Of a stretch of 64,000 nucleotides of DNA, positions 34,656 to 43,853 are shown piece by piece (positions within the stretch are counted from its first letter, which is position 1; each line of letters opens with the position of its first letter). The position numbers were made by a program, and so were the translations under genes. Origin of the DNA: Ensifer sp. USDA 6670 (GTDB lineage Bacteria; Pseudomonadota; Alphaproteobacteria; Rhizobiales; Rhizobiaceae); the NCBI GenBank assembly GCA_000421085.1, contig ATWE01000001.1, forward strand, positions 124,001 to 188,000. The letters run 5' to 3'. Below the pieces are notes generated by a model, which saw nothing but the letters and a program-made list of their open reading frames with translations, was not told the DNA's origin and did not search any database.

Positions 34656-35804
34656 ATGAATATCGCCATTTCTCCGGCCGTCAGGCAATATTTCGGCTCC
34701 ATCCGCGCGGCGCTCGCAGGGCTCGAGCTCTTCCTCGGAGACCGCAATTCGCCGCTCTACCGTGACACCGTCGCCGGCCAAGTCATCGTTCCCTATCTCG
34801 CCCGGCTGAAAGCCTCGATCGCCTGCTGGGAAAACCGGATCGGTTTCATCGAACAGTTTCGCATTTCGCGCGCCGAAAGCGGCTTTCCCGTTTTCCAGAA
34901 CGTGCTGGAACTCGAAAACGACCGGCAGAATGCGGAGAAGCGGCTTGCGAGCATTCCTTCCGCCGATGCGCTGCGGGAGGAGATGGTCGATTTCATCCTG
35001 AGGCAGAAGGCGTTCCCCGAGGCGCTTCAGGTTCGCATGGCCGAAAGGCTCTATCTGGAGCAGATCGGCAAGGGGGATATCTTTTCGCCGTTCGTCCTGC
35101 CGGAGACGATCCGGGTTGCGGTCAATCCGAAGACGATGCGGCCCCTTTACGTCGTTTCCTGGGGCGCGTTCGACGGCAGCCAGACGCTGCCGATGATCTA
35201 TATGGCGACGATCGAGGATTCCTCGGAAAATATTGTCGAGATGCTGGTGACCGAGGATGGCAAGCTCAATCCGGACGTCCAGATTCCGCTGCCGGTCGGC
35301 GGCCTGCTCAATCCGGAGCTCGCAAGCCGTTTCGACGATTTCGCCTCCAAGAACAGCGCCTATTCGCTGACGCCGGTGACGATCGCCACCAATCTCGACA
35401 AGGATTTCCCGGAACTGCACCCGAAGCAGCTTCGGCGGATCGTGCTCGGCCCCTTCTATTCGGCGGGCATCACCGAGAACAATGCGAGGATCAACGATAT
35501 TCTCTCCAGGGTGCGCAAGACGGAAAATGCGTGGCTGCTCACCTGGACGGTGCAGGAGGTCTTCTCGAAGGCGGAGCGGCCGGCGACGCGTGGCTTCTGG
35601 TCCTCCACCCAGGCGCAGGAGGAGTTCCACATCGACACCGCCGATCTGGAGGCGGCGCGCATGGGGGTCAGCGCATATGAAAAGCATGCGCTGGTGCCGC
35701 ACGACGCGTATCAGGCGCTCTACGCCTCCGGCGAGGCCGCCCAGGTCTTCGGCGATTACAAGGTGCATGTCATATCCGGCAACCAGGTGGTGAGCGAGGT
35801 CTGA
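34656..35804 (+). CDS. Uncharacterised protein in the AAA+ cluster
   Basis: A 382-residue soluble protein without recognised motifs. The N-terminal third (to about 125) is helical (QYFGSIRAALAGLELFLGDR, FILRQKAFPEALQVRMAERL). The middle and C-terminal parts look like an alpha/beta domain (TMRPLYVVSWGAFDGSQTLP, MIYMATIEDSSENIVEMLVT). The gene ends 4 bp before the AAA+ ATPase gene, so the two are translated together, which makes a direct partnership with the ATPase likely. I do not recognise the family. Confidence 0.82.
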   Translation: MNIAISPAVRQYFGSIRAALAGLELFLGDRNSPLYRDTVAGQVIVPYLARLKASIACWENRIGFIEQFRISRAESGFPVFQNVLELENDRQNAEKRLASIPSADALREEMVDFILRQKAFPEALQVRMAERLYLEQIGKGDIFSPFVLPETIRVAVNPKTMRPLYVVSWGAFDGSQTLPMIYMATIEDSSENIVEMLVTEDGKLNPDVQIPLPVGGLLNPELASRFDDFASKNSAYSLTPVTIATNLDKDFPELHPKQLRRIVLGPFYSAGITENNARINDILSRVRKTENAWLLTWTVQEVFSKAERPATRGFWSSTQAQEEFHIDTADLEAARMGVSAYEKHALVPHDAYQALYASGEAAQVFGDYKVHVISGNQVVSEV

Positions 35805-35808
35805 GGCA

Positions 35809-37725
35809 ATGGCATTGAACACAGGGCTGACGACGCTGCATGAGGACGAGATCGCCAGACATCAGGCGGTGGCGCAGAGTCTCGTCACCAAGCTTGCCAT
35901 TGTCGAGCGGGACGATGGCGCGGCCGCCGCACCGCTCGCGGGAACGGGACGCCGTTTCGTCTCGACGGTCTCGACCGGCGGTCAGCGCCGCAGTCGCGAG
36001 GTCGAACTCGCACGCACCATCCAGGCCGTTCGCGGCGCCGATCCGCTCCTGTCGCCGGCGCAGCATTCGGTGCTCTATCGCACCCGTCGCGGCATCCAGG
36101 TGGCGCTGGCCGTTGCCGATGTCTTCGCGCGGCAGACGAACCTTGAACAATTGCAGGCGCGTAACGCCACGGCGCCGCTTACCGGCGAGGATGCGGCCCA
36201 TTTCAAAGCGCTGCTCTCTGCTTCGGCCTATATCGCCGCCTTCACGCTTGCCGCCTATCTCGGCGCGACGCTGCAGGGGGAGGGCGAGCCGGTGGACGAT
36301 GCCGCAGAGCCGGATTTCCTCTTCGACACGCCGCAGGATGCGCTGAAAACCATGGTCGCCGGTCTCGACCGCAGCATTGCCGGAGCGCCGGACGAGCTCG
36401 CGCTGGTCGCACGGGCCCGGGCCTTTTCCCGAATCGCGATCGAGGGGCTGATTGCGCGCAAGGCGCGTTTCACCGGTCTGCAGAATTTCGAGAACGTGCA
36501 TATCCGGCTCGACCAGGACGATTTCACGCTCAACGGTTTCGACGTCGCGCCCGGGCAGAAGCGCAAGCCGCTGGTGATGACCTTCAAGAAACCGGAGGAG
36601 ATCATCGGCAACCACATCGCCAAGTACCAGGCGCTGAAGCTGGCCAAGATGCTGATGGCCTACGACTTCGACCGGCAGATGAACCCTTTCGTCGAACTCG
36701 GCGGCTTTCTCTTCACCTTCATCGGCGACGGCATGCCGGGCACCGGCAAGACGATCCTGATCCAGATGCTCGCCGGCATGCTGCACGAATATTGCGGCAT
36801 TGCCGGTTATCCATTCCATTATGAGAATTTCGGCGTCGACCAGATTTCCTCCTATCAGGGCAAATCGGGCCAGAATTGCAAGGAATTCGTCAACAACGTC
36901 GTGAACCCGCGGGCGATCGGCTTCGGCACGATCGACGATGTCGATCAGGTGGCGGCAAAGCGTTCCGACGACCGTGCCTCGGCCGGTCAGCACGAGGTGA
37001 CGGCAGTTCTGATGGAGAGCTTCGCCGGCGCCTCGACGGTGGTGCGCGGCAACTGCACCTTCGGCATGTTCTCCAACTATCCCGAGAATGTCGACGACGC
37101 GCTGCGCCAGCGGGCCGGCGCGCGCTGGCTGGTCGACGGACCGCAGACGGAGGACGACTACATCGACATCTTCGCTCTGCTCGTCGGCAAGAACCACCAG
37201 ATTCCGCTCGGCGAGCATGATCTCTATGCGGGCCAGGAGATCAAGCGCGCCGTCTCGCAATCCTATGCCGCGCATGCGCGACCGCAGGAGGAGGGGCTTG
37301 CCGCCGTCTGGGAACGCTATCAGAAGGAGAAGGGCAAGATCGCCACCCTTGCCGACGTCGGCGCCTATCTGCACATGATCAAGGAGACGGAACCCCGCTT
37401 CACCGGGCGCGCGATCAGAAACATCACCGATGCCGTCAAGCTGAGGGCCATGGATGTCGAACTGCCCGACGACTGGTTCAAGGACGCCGGCTCGTTCATG
37501 CATAGGCCCTACGACGAGAAGAAGGCGATGATCGAGGAACTGCGGGGCCCGATCACCATCGACATGGTGCTGCAGGAAATCAACCGCTATGCCGACAGCG
37601 AGTTCCGCTACACCGACAAATCCGACGAAGCGGCCATCGGCGAGATCATCCGCCGCGAGCGCCAGCGCGAGAGGGCGGTCCGGGAGATCGAGACGATGAA
37701 GCGCGAGGGCAGGTGGCAGGGATGA
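35809..37725 (+). CDS. AAA+ ATPase of the uncharacterised cluster
   Basis: A 638-residue protein. About 290 N-terminal residues are helical and unassigned. The AAA+ core follows: Walker A GDGMPGTGKTILIQML (lysine near residue 314), Walker B AIGFGTIDDVDQVAAK (Asp-Asp near 376), a sensor-1-like NCTFGMFSNYPENVDDALRQ and an adjacent Arg-rich segment RAGARW where an arginine finger would lie. A C-terminal helical tail (about 540-638) is charged. The walker B ends in DD rather than the more common DE, so hydrolysis may be slow or atypical. It is likely the motor of the cluster, remodelling one of the neighbouring proteins. Confidence 0.9.
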   Translation: MALNTGLTTLHEDEIARHQAVAQSLVTKLAIVERDDGAAAAPLAGTGRRFVSTVSTGGQRRSREVELARTIQAVRGADPLLSPAQHSVLYRTRRGIQVALAVADVFARQTNLEQLQARNATAPLTGEDAAHFKALLSASAYIAAFTLAAYLGATLQGEGEPVDDAAEPDFLFDTPQDALKTMVAGLDRSIAGAPDELALVARARAFSRIAIEGLIARKARFTGLQNFENVHIRLDQDDFTLNGFDVAPGQKRKPLVMTFKKPEEIIGNHIAKYQALKLAKMLMAYDFDRQMNPFVELGGFLFTFIGDGMPGTGKTILIQMLAGMLHEYCGIAGYPFHYENFGVDQISSYQGKSGQNCKEFVNNVVNPRAIGFGTIDDVDQVAAKRSDDRASAGQHEVTAVLMESFAGASTVVRGNCTFGMFSNYPENVDDALRQRAGARWLVDGPQTEDDYIDIFALLVGKNHQIPLGEHDLYAGQEIKRAVSQSYAAHARPQEEGLAAVWERYQKEKGKIATLADVGAYLHMIKETEPRFTGRAIRNITDAVKLRAMDVELPDDWFKDAGSFMHRPYDEKKAMIEELRGPITIDMVLQEINRYADSEFRYTDKSDEAAIGEIIRRERQRERAVREIETMKREGRWQG

Positions 37726-37757
37726 AGGTGGTGTTTGCGGCATTTGCCTTGGGGTCC

Positions 37758-37811
37758 GCCCCTCACCCTAACCCTCTCCCCGCGCGCGGGGAGAGGGCTA
37801 GGGTGAGGGGC
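37758..37811. repeat. RIME-type palindrome, left of the DUF559 gene
   Basis: A near-perfect 54-bp palindrome centred on CGCGCG: GCCCCTCACCCTAACCCTCT on one side is mirrored by AGAGGGCTAGGGTGAGGGGC on the other. It lies between the AAA+ gene and the DUF559 gene. The same sequence reappears at 38257-38388 beyond the DUF559 gene. Confidence 0.85.
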
Positions 37812-37822
37812 AGAACGCAAGC

Positions 37823-38377
37823 ATGAGAGGAGCGAACGAACGCCAAACAGAACGCGCCAGACGTTTGCGGCAAAGCGACAACGATGCAGAAGCCCTTCTT
37901 TGGTCGGAGCTGAGAGACCGGCGTCTAAACGGCTTCAAGTTCGTCCGGCAGGTCCCCATCGGCCGTTACTTTGCTGATTTCGCCTGCCGAGATGAGAGGC
38001 TGGTCGTCGAGGTCGACGGCAGTCAGCATCAGATCGGCAGCGGTGATGCGAGGCGCGACAAGTTCATGGTCACGAATGGCTGGAGTGTGCTCCGCTTCTG
38101 GAATACGGACATCTTCAATGACCGCGCCGCGGTGCTGGAGACGATCGTGGCGGTGCTCGAGAAACGGTTGGTGCGGGAAGTGAGGAATGCGGATTTGACG
38201 TTCATCCCTCGGGGGGAAGAAGAGATGAGTCAGGCGTCGAAATTGGCGTCTCGGCCTGCCCCTCACCCTAACCCTCTCCCCGCAGGCGGGGAGAGGGGAC
38301 GAGATCCCATGGGCGCGTTGGCGGGTGCCATTGAACGCAACGGTGTCCCCTCTCCCCGCGCGCGGGGAGAGGGCTAG
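37823..38377 (+). CDS. DUF559 endonuclease-like protein bracketed by repeats
   Basis: A 184-residue protein. Residues about 5-125 match DUF559, a PD-(D/E)XK/Vsr-like nuclease fold: ARRLRQSDNDAEALLWSELR, FKFVRQVPIGRYFADFACRD and LVVEVDGSQHQ, giving the Asp ... Glu-x-Asp residues of the catalytic core. The last 35-40 codons are translated from the RIME palindrome that follows (residues such as PHPNPLPAGGERG and PSPRARGEG), so the gene has captured or run into the repeat. It starts 11 bp after another copy of that repeat and splits an otherwise tight operon of unknown genes, suggesting a mobile insertion. Confidence 0.82.
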   Translation: MRGANERQTERARRLRQSDNDAEALLWSELRDRRLNGFKFVRQVPIGRYFADFACRDERLVVEVDGSQHQIGSGDARRDKFMVTNGWSVLRFWNTDIFNDRAAVLETIVAVLEKRLVREVRNADLTFIPRGEEEMSQASKLASRPAPHPNPLPAGGERGRDPMGALAGAIERNGVPSPRARGEG

Positions 38378-38388
38378 GGTGAGGGGCA
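38257..38388. repeat. Paired RIME-type palindromes in inverted orientation
   Basis: Two copies of the palindrome found at 37758 lie here: 38257-38300 and, in opposite orientation, 38344-38388, separated by 43 bp. Each has its own internal symmetry (CTCTCCCCGC / GCGGGGAGAG), and together they form one larger inverted repeat. The left copy is inside the 3' end of the DUF559 reading frame and the right copy crosses its stop codon at 38377. Confidence 0.85.
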
Positions 38389-38422
38389 AAAGGGTGAGGA
38401 ACAGAACGCTGGGGCTAGCCGT

Positions 38423-39712
38423 ATGAAGCGCCTTTTGGAAGCGGAGCTCATCTATGGACGGCTGCTCGATATTTCCGAGCCGCATCTCGTCGCGCGCTAC
38501 AACAAGGCTCTCAAAGGCTTCGGCCTCGGACCGACGGCGCTCGAGCGCTTCAGCATCGACATGACCGGCTTCTCGCCGGAGATCGCCGAGGAACTGGGAG
38601 ACCGCGACTATCTCGACCCGAACCGGGTCAATCGGCGCTTCATCATCCTGACGCCGGCGCAGGCGGAGCTGCCGGTCGTGCACACGAGCTTCTCCAACAC
38701 CGCGGCACTGATGCACGAATTCTTCAACGCCAATGGCCGCGCGATCAATGCGATTACCATCAAGGATGCGCTCTACGGCGAGATCGAGGATTCGGTGTCG
38801 GTCGTCGAGGACATTGACGATCTGCTTTCGATCAACGAAGTCCGCTTCCGGGTGCTTTCGGCCGAGGATATGCTCGGCAAGGCGACCGAACTGCGCGAGC
38901 TCGTGGACCGGCTGAAAAAGGTGCCGAACGCCTGGGCGGACGACGCGATGCTCGATCGGATGGTCGAACTCGCCAGGACGACCGGCGATATAAGGCAGAA
39001 CGTGCTCGTGCCGGACGAACTCGTCTTCCGCCATGAAGCCTTCTGGGCAAATCACTTCGGCGGCGTCTACGTCTTCCTCGACGAGAAGACGACGACTGTC
39101 ATCTGCGACCCCTCCGTGCCCGGTTTCCGCCGGTCGCGGCCCTGGCAGGTGAGCTACATCGCCATAACCGACCACGCCCGCATCTATGACTTTCTGGCGA
39201 CGACCCACCGGCTGCAATTGCCGCAGGCGTCCTGGGTGCAGGAGTCCGGCCTTTTCCAGCATCGCGCGGATATGGTGATCCGCGGACTGATCAGCGGCGT
39301 CGATCCGAATGCGGACCTGATGAATGTCGACCGGATTTGGCTGCAGACCTGGATCCACCGCAATGCGGCGCTCGTGGCGCGCGACGGGATTTATCCCTTC
39401 CTCCAGGAAACGGCGCGGGCGATCGCCGCGACGGGCACGGTCAAGATGCAGGACGTGGCCCCGGAGAACCGGTTCCTGCTCGTCCGGGCCGCCCCGCAGC
39501 ATCCGGATCAGTGGCTCGTCAACCGGCTGATCTCCGAACTCGTCCCGGGCGATTTCGTGTCGCGCTTCGTGTTCGACAAGCAAGGCTTCTACAAAGCCTA
39601 TGAGGGCTACAGCGAAAAGTTCCGCGAATATGTTGTTGCGACACTGACCGGCACATATCTCAAGGACAAGGCCGCCTTCCGTCACAAGCTCTACGGTCTC
39701 AAAGAGGAATAA
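38423..39712 (+). CDS. Uncharacterised protein (possibly DUF6638-type) in the AAA+ cluster
   Basis: A 429-residue soluble protein beginning MKRLLEAELIYGRLLDISEP. No catalytic motif, signal peptide or membrane segment is visible. It has an alternating alpha/beta appearance with a Trp/His-rich central part (RHEAFWANHFGGVYVFLDEK, RRSRPWQVSYIAITDHARIY). I recall a family of this type under a DUF number, but the assignment is uncertain. It is followed after 3 bp by the DUF2333-like membrane protein, and it resumes the operon after the DUF559/repeat insertion. Function unknown. Confidence 0.82.
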   Translation: MKRLLEAELIYGRLLDISEPHLVARYNKALKGFGLGPTALERFSIDMTGFSPEIAEELGDRDYLDPNRVNRRFIILTPAQAELPVVHTSFSNTAALMHEFFNANGRAINAITIKDALYGEIEDSVSVVEDIDDLLSINEVRFRVLSAEDMLGKATELRELVDRLKKVPNAWADDAMLDRMVELARTTGDIRQNVLVPDELVFRHEAFWANHFGGVYVFLDEKTTTVICDPSVPGFRRSRPWQVSYIAITDHARIYDFLATTHRLQLPQASWVQESGLFQHRADMVIRGLISGVDPNADLMNVDRIWLQTWIHRNAALVARDGIYPFLQETARAIAATGTVKMQDVAPENRFLLVRAAPQHPDQWLVNRLISELVPGDFVSRFVFDKQGFYKAYEGYSEKFREYVVATLTGTYLKDKAAFRHKLYGLKEE

Positions 39713-39715
39713 AAC

Positions 39716-40939
39716 ATGTTCGATCCGATCGTTGCGTTCTTCCAGCGTGTATTCACGGCGATCGGCCGTGGCATCGGATTGGCGGTGGCATGGCTTCTGT
39801 GGCCGTTCGTCGCGCTCGGCAACTGGTATCGGGGACGAAGCTGGATCATCAAGGGGCCGATCGGCCTGATCCTCCTCTGCCTCTTTCTCTTCTACGCCTA
39901 CTTTGTCTGGCAGACGCAGGCCTGGACGAATTTCGACCCGGACTATGTCGAGCGCTACAAGCTTGCCGACCGCAGGACGCCGGCCGGTTCGCCCGTCAGC
40001 GGCCCCGGGACAACGACGGGACAGTCCGGCTCCGCGGCCGACGCAAATCAGGCCGCGGCAGTCGCTCCTTCCGGTGCGGACAGTACGACCGAAGCCCTTG
40101 CCGTGGCGCAGCTTCCGGCCGGGACGGTCTGCCAGACGTCGGCCATCGTCGACGTGGCGGCCGATCTCATCGACCTCAACGTCAATCAGAATGCCTGGAT
40201 ATCGTCGATGCTCGGCTACAAGCTCGGCTTCTTCGGGCTGGACTGGGACGACACGCCTTGGCTGGACAACAAGGCGTCCTTCCAGCGCGGCGTCAACCAG
40301 GCGGTGCGCCGCACGTCGGTGGAACTCGTCGATTCGCTCGGACGCGTCCGTGGCACGTCGGGGGTCAACAGCGAGCTCCAGAACGCGCGCGGAAGCATCC
40401 AGTTCGACGAAGAAACGTGGTATTTCGGTCTCAACCCCTTCGGCCCCAAAACCCCGACCCCGAGCTTCTATCGATCGGCGATGCGCGATCTCAGGAAGTT
40501 CAACGTCTCGCTGGGCAAATGCGAAGCGATCTTCGACGGCCGGTCCGACAACATGGTCGAGTTTCTCGACCGTGTTGCGAACGATCTCGGCAACACCTCG
40601 GCGATCATCCGCGAACGTTCGGAGTTCCACAATGGCGGCTGGTTCGACACGCGGGCGGACGACCGCTTCTGGTTCGCCTTCGGCCAGCTCTACGGCTATT
40701 ACGGCATTCTCTCGGCTGCCGGTGCCGATTTCGAGAATGTCGTCACCCAACGTGGCCTGGCGCCGATCTATACCGAAACGATGAAGCAGCTTCGTGCAGC
40801 GCTCCGAATACAGCCGCTCATCATCTCGAACGGCCGTGAGGACGGCTGGATCATGCCGACGCATCTCGCGACGATGGGCTTCTATATCCTGCGGGTTCGG
40901 TCGAACCTCGTGGAGATGCGCGACATTCTTGCCCGATGA
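39716..40939 (+). CDS. DUF2333-like membrane-anchored protein
   Basis: A 407-residue protein with one strong membrane helix at about residues 47-65 (GPIGLILLCLFLFYAYFVWQ) and a hydrophobic stretch before it (RGIGLAVAWLLWPFVALG). The rest, about 340 residues, would be periplasmic. A low-complexity linker (Ser/Thr/Gly/Ala, about 90-135) leads into a globular part containing VVDVAADLIDLNVNQNAWIS-like sequence and WDDTPWLDNKASFQRGVNQA. The layout fits the DUF2333 family, whose role is unknown. It ends the cluster and gives it a link to the cell envelope. Confidence 0.82.
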   Translation: MFDPIVAFFQRVFTAIGRGIGLAVAWLLWPFVALGNWYRGRSWIIKGPIGLILLCLFLFYAYFVWQTQAWTNFDPDYVERYKLADRRTPAGSPVSGPGTTTGQSGSAADANQAAAVAPSGADSTTEALAVAQLPAGTVCQTSAIVDVAADLIDLNVNQNAWISSMLGYKLGFFGLDWDDTPWLDNKASFQRGVNQAVRRTSVELVDSLGRVRGTSGVNSELQNARGSIQFDEETWYFGLNPFGPKTPTPSFYRSAMRDLRKFNVSLGKCEAIFDGRSDNMVEFLDRVANDLGNTSAIIRERSEFHNGGWFDTRADDRFWFAFGQLYGYYGILSAAGADFENVVTQRGLAPIYTETMKQLRAALRIQPLIISNGREDGWIMPTHLATMGFYILRVRSNLVEMRDILAR

Positions 40940-41032
40940 CGGGCGGCGTGCGAGCCTACAGCGCCGCGCGTCTTAGTAGACGCGCTAAGGAAGCAGGAAA
41001 CGGAACTTGCGTCTTTTCGCGGAGGAGGCGGG

Positions 41033-42739
41033 ATGCGCGAGGCAAACTGGGGGGAAGCCGTGGGAGAGGTAAAGTCCGACATCGAGATCGCGCGCGCCGC
41101 GCGCAAGCAGCCGATCATGGAAATCGGCGCGAAGCTCGGCATTCCGCCGGAGCATCTGCTTCCCTATGGCCATGACAAGGCCAAGGTCAGTGCCGAATTC
41201 ATCGCGGCGCAAAACGAGAAAAGGAACGGCCGGCTCATTCTGGTGACGGCGATCAACCCGACGCCGGCGGGCGAGGGCAAGACGACGACGACCGTCGGCC
41301 TCGGCGACGGCTTGAACCGCATCGGCAAGAAGGCGATCGTCTGCATCCGCGAGGCGTCGCTCGGTCCCTGCTTCGGTATCAAGGGCGGGGCGGCGGGAGG
41401 CGGGTACGCCCAGGTGGTGCCGATGGAGGACATCAACCTTCACTTTACCGGCGATTTCCATGCGATCACTTCGGCGCATAATCTGCTCGCCGCCTTGATT
41501 GACAACCATGTCTATTGGGGCAACGAACAGGCGATCGACATTCGCCGCATCGCCTGGCGGCGGGTCATGGACATGAACGACCGGGCGCTTCGCCAGATCG
41601 TCGGCTCGCTCGGCGGCGTCGCCAACGGTTATCCGCGAGAGACCGGCTTCGACATCACCGTTGCCTCGGAAGTCATGGCGATCCTGTGCCTGGCGATGGA
41701 CATCAAGGATCTCGAAAAGCGGCTCGGCAACATCATCATCGGTTACCGTCGCGACAAGAGCCCGGTCTTCGCCCGCGACATCAAGGCGGACGGGGCGATG
41801 GCGGTGCTGCTCAAGGACGCGATGCAGCCGAACCTGGTGCAGACGCTCGAAAACAACCCCGCCTTCGTCCATGGCGGCCCCTTTGCCAATATCGCGCATG
41901 GCTGCAATTCGGTCGTGGCCACCACGACGGCGCTGAAGCTTGCCGACTATGTGGTGACCGAGGCGGGCTTCGGCGCCGATCTCGGTGCCGAGAAATTCTT
42001 CGACATCAAGTGCCGCAAGGCAGGGCTCACGCCCGATGCCGCCGTGATCGTCGCGACCGTCCGCGCGATCAAGATGAACGGCGGCGTGAAGAGGGAGGAT
42101 CTCGGGAGAGAGAGCGTCGAGGCGGTCAGGAAGGGGTGCGCCAATCTCGGCCGCCACATCCAGAACGTCAAGAAGTTCGGCGTACCGGTGCTCGTCGCGA
42201 TCAACCACTTCACCTCCGATAGCGAGGCCGAGGTCCGCGCGATCAAGGATTATGTCAGAACGCTCGGTTCCGAAGCGGTTCTCTGCAAGCACTGGGCCGA
42301 GGGGTCGGCGGGCATCGAGGAACTCGCTTACAAGGTCGTGGACCTCGCCAATGCCGGCCATTCGCAATTTTCGCCGCTCTACCCCGACGAGATGCCGCTC
42401 TTCCAGAAGATCGAGACGATCGCCAAGGATATCTACCACGCAAGCGAGGTGATTGCCGACAAACTGGTGCGCGAACAGCTGCGGACCTGGGAAGACCAGG
42501 GCTACGGCCATCTGCCGATCTGCATGGCCAAAACGCAATACTCCTTCTCCACCGACCCGAACTTGCGCGGAGCACCGACGGGCCACGCCGTGCCGATACG
42601 CGAGGTTCGGCTGGCGGCCGGTGCCGGCTTCATCGTCGTCATAACCGGCGAGATCATGACGATGCCCGGCCTGCCGAAGGTGCCTTCTTCGGAGCGGATA
42701 CGGCTGAACGAGCAGGGGTATATAGAAGGTTTGTTCTGA
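41033..42739 (+). CDS. fhs: Formate--tetrahydrofolate ligase
   Basis: A 568-residue enzyme that makes 10-formyl-THF from formate, THF and ATP. The ATP-binding loop is [20 protein letters not shown] (about 80-99), followed by [20 protein letters not shown] and the signature [20 protein letters not shown]. The C-terminal [20 protein letters not shown] closes the fold. ATG 41033 follows a GGAGGAGG ribosome-binding sequence; a GTG nine codons later is a possible alternative. It supplies one-carbon units for purine and methionine synthesis. A RIME-type palindrome follows the stop codon. Confidence 0.95.
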   Translation: MREANWGEAVGEVKSDIEIARAARKQPIMEIGAKLGIPPEHLLPYGHDKAKVSAEFIAAQNEKRNGRLILVTAINPTPAGEGKTTTTVGLGDGLNRIGKKAIVCIREASLGPCFGIKGGAAGGGYAQVVPMEDINLHFTGDFHAITSAHNLLAALIDNHVYWGNEQAIDIRRIAWRRVMDMNDRALRQIVGSLGGVANGYPRETGFDITVASEVMAILCLAMDIKDLEKRLGNIIIGYRRDKSPVFARDIKADGAMAVLLKDAMQPNLVQTLENNPAFVHGGPFANIAHGCNSVVATTTALKLADYVVTEAGFGADLGAEKFFDIKCRKAGLTPDAAVIVATVRAIKMNGGVKREDLGRESVEAVRKGCANLGRHIQNVKKFGVPVLVAINHFTSDSEAEVRAIKDYVRTLGSEAVLCKHWAEGSAGIEELAYKVVDLANAGHSQFSPLYPDEMPLFQKIETIAKDIYHASEVIADKLVREQLRTWEDQGYGHLPICMAKTQYSFSTDPNLRGAPTGHAVPIREVRLAAGAGFIVVITGEIMTMPGLPKVPSSERIRLNEQGYIEGLF

Positions 42740-42757
42740 GGTGATTCAGAGCTGGGC

Positions 42758-42875
42758 TGCCCCTCTCCCCGCAGGCGGGGAGAGGGGACGAAGGCGGCGC
42801 CGCTGATGTCCTTCTCCCTGTGAAAAACGATGTGAAAAACGGGGAGAAGGTGGCCGGCAGGCCGGATGAGGGGCG
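42758..42875. repeat. RIME-type palindromic repeat cluster
   Basis: A palindrome CCCCTCTCCCCGC / GCGGGGAGAGGGG (42760-42787) is followed by a second inverted pair, CCTTCTCC (42810-42817) and GGAGAAGG (42843-42850), whose loop holds a short tandem duplication of GTGAAAAACGAT. The cluster lies between the convergent fhs and extensin-like genes and may act as a bidirectional terminator. Confidence 0.65.
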
Positions 42876-42886
42876 GCCGCTCCCCG

Positions 42887-43720
42887 TCAACGGCAATAGC
42901 GGTATCCGTTTTTCCGCTCGATGACATCCAGATGCAAGTGGTCTTCATGCGCCGCATCGCTGCCCGGGTCGAGCACGGTCGTGAAGTAAAGGCAGGCCGA
43001 CGCCGTGACCGCGCGCTGGAACGCGCCGGTAAGGGTGCCGTCCTCGTCGCGGGGCTGGATCTCGATGGTCTTTCCGTCGCTGAGAGTGAATGAGGCGATG
43101 TCGACCGCGTTGCCGCGCGCATGTTCGGAAATCTTGCCGGCATCCGCGTTGTTCCTCAGGCGGCAGACATAGGTGGAGGCCTGATTCAAGGCGGCAATGC
43201 GGGTCTCGGGACCGAAGGCGCTGCTCGTGGCAGGGGCCGCGGTCTCCTTGGTCCAGCGCGCCAGCGCCAGCGCGGCTTCGCAGCGCATCACTCCCTCAGG
43301 CTCCAGGGTCACGCCCGGCAGGATCGCACGGACCCGAACCGGCTTGTCGACGCCGCAGCCCTTGCCATCGTCGATACGGTCTGCTTCGGAAAAGATGCTC
43401 CCGAGCGATTTGAGCTCGGAGAGACAGGCCGCATATTCCTGCGGGTTTTCCTTTTCGATCACCAGGACCGGCACGGCGTCGAGGGCGTCGTCCTTCCAGC
43501 CCGGGGGTAGATCCCGGTCAGCGCGAGCATCATTCCCGCTCCGTCCATTGGGCTTTTCCTCTGCATCGGCACCATTCGCCGGCGGCGTAGCCGGCTTGGG
43601 CGTCGGCGTCGGCTGATCACCGCCGCTCGACGGTCGCGCCAAAGGCATCGGACCCCGTTCGGGCAGCGTCGCTCCCGAAACGAGGCACGCGACGATCAAA
43701 ATTATCCCGGCGTGGCGCAT
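42887..43720 (-). CDS. Extensin-like C-terminal domain protein, secreted
   Basis: A roughly 277-residue protein with a signal peptide (MRHAGIILIVACLVSGATLP from 43720) and a proline-rich linker (TPTPKPATPPANG). The C-terminal 180 residues match the bacterial extensin-like domain: PVRVRAILPGVTLEPEGVMR, STYVCRLRNNADAGKISEHA, RGNAVDIASFTLSDG and the end HEDHLHLDVIERKNGYRYCR. The HxxGxAxD and HEDHLHLD pattern resembles the LAS-type (D-Ala-D-Ala carboxypeptidase-like) metal site, so a cell-wall role is likely. The divergent gene is the heme receptor. Confidence 0.86.
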   Translation of the reverse strand: MRHAGIILIVACLVSGATLPERGPMPLARPSSGGDQPTPTPKPATPPANGADAEEKPNGRSGNDARADRDLPPGWKDDALDAVPVLVIEKENPQEYAACLSELKSLGSIFSEADRIDDGKGCGVDKPVRVRAILPGVTLEPEGVMRCEAALALARWTKETAAPATSSAFGPETRIAALNQASTYVCRLRNNADAGKISEHARGNAVDIASFTLSDGKTIEIQPRDEDGTLTGAFQRAVTASACLYFTTVLDPGSDAAHEDHLHLDVIERKNGYRYCR

Positions 43721-43853
43721 GCAGGTCCTCTCCATCTCCTCTGCGGCCCCAGTCGGCGAAACGCACGAAGGAACGATCCTGTTTCAAATTGTGCTGAAAC
43801 TGAGGACGAGGGCGGTTCGTGATGGAGATGAAGATCGGACCCCTAGTTTTATA

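Noticed and set aside
37925..40864. A 979-codon open frame on the minus strand opposite the AAA+ cluster
   Set aside because: It is antisense to genes with clear domains, has Arg/Asp/Val/Glu composition typical of reversed GC-rich coding DNA, and its 5' part crosses palindromic repeats.
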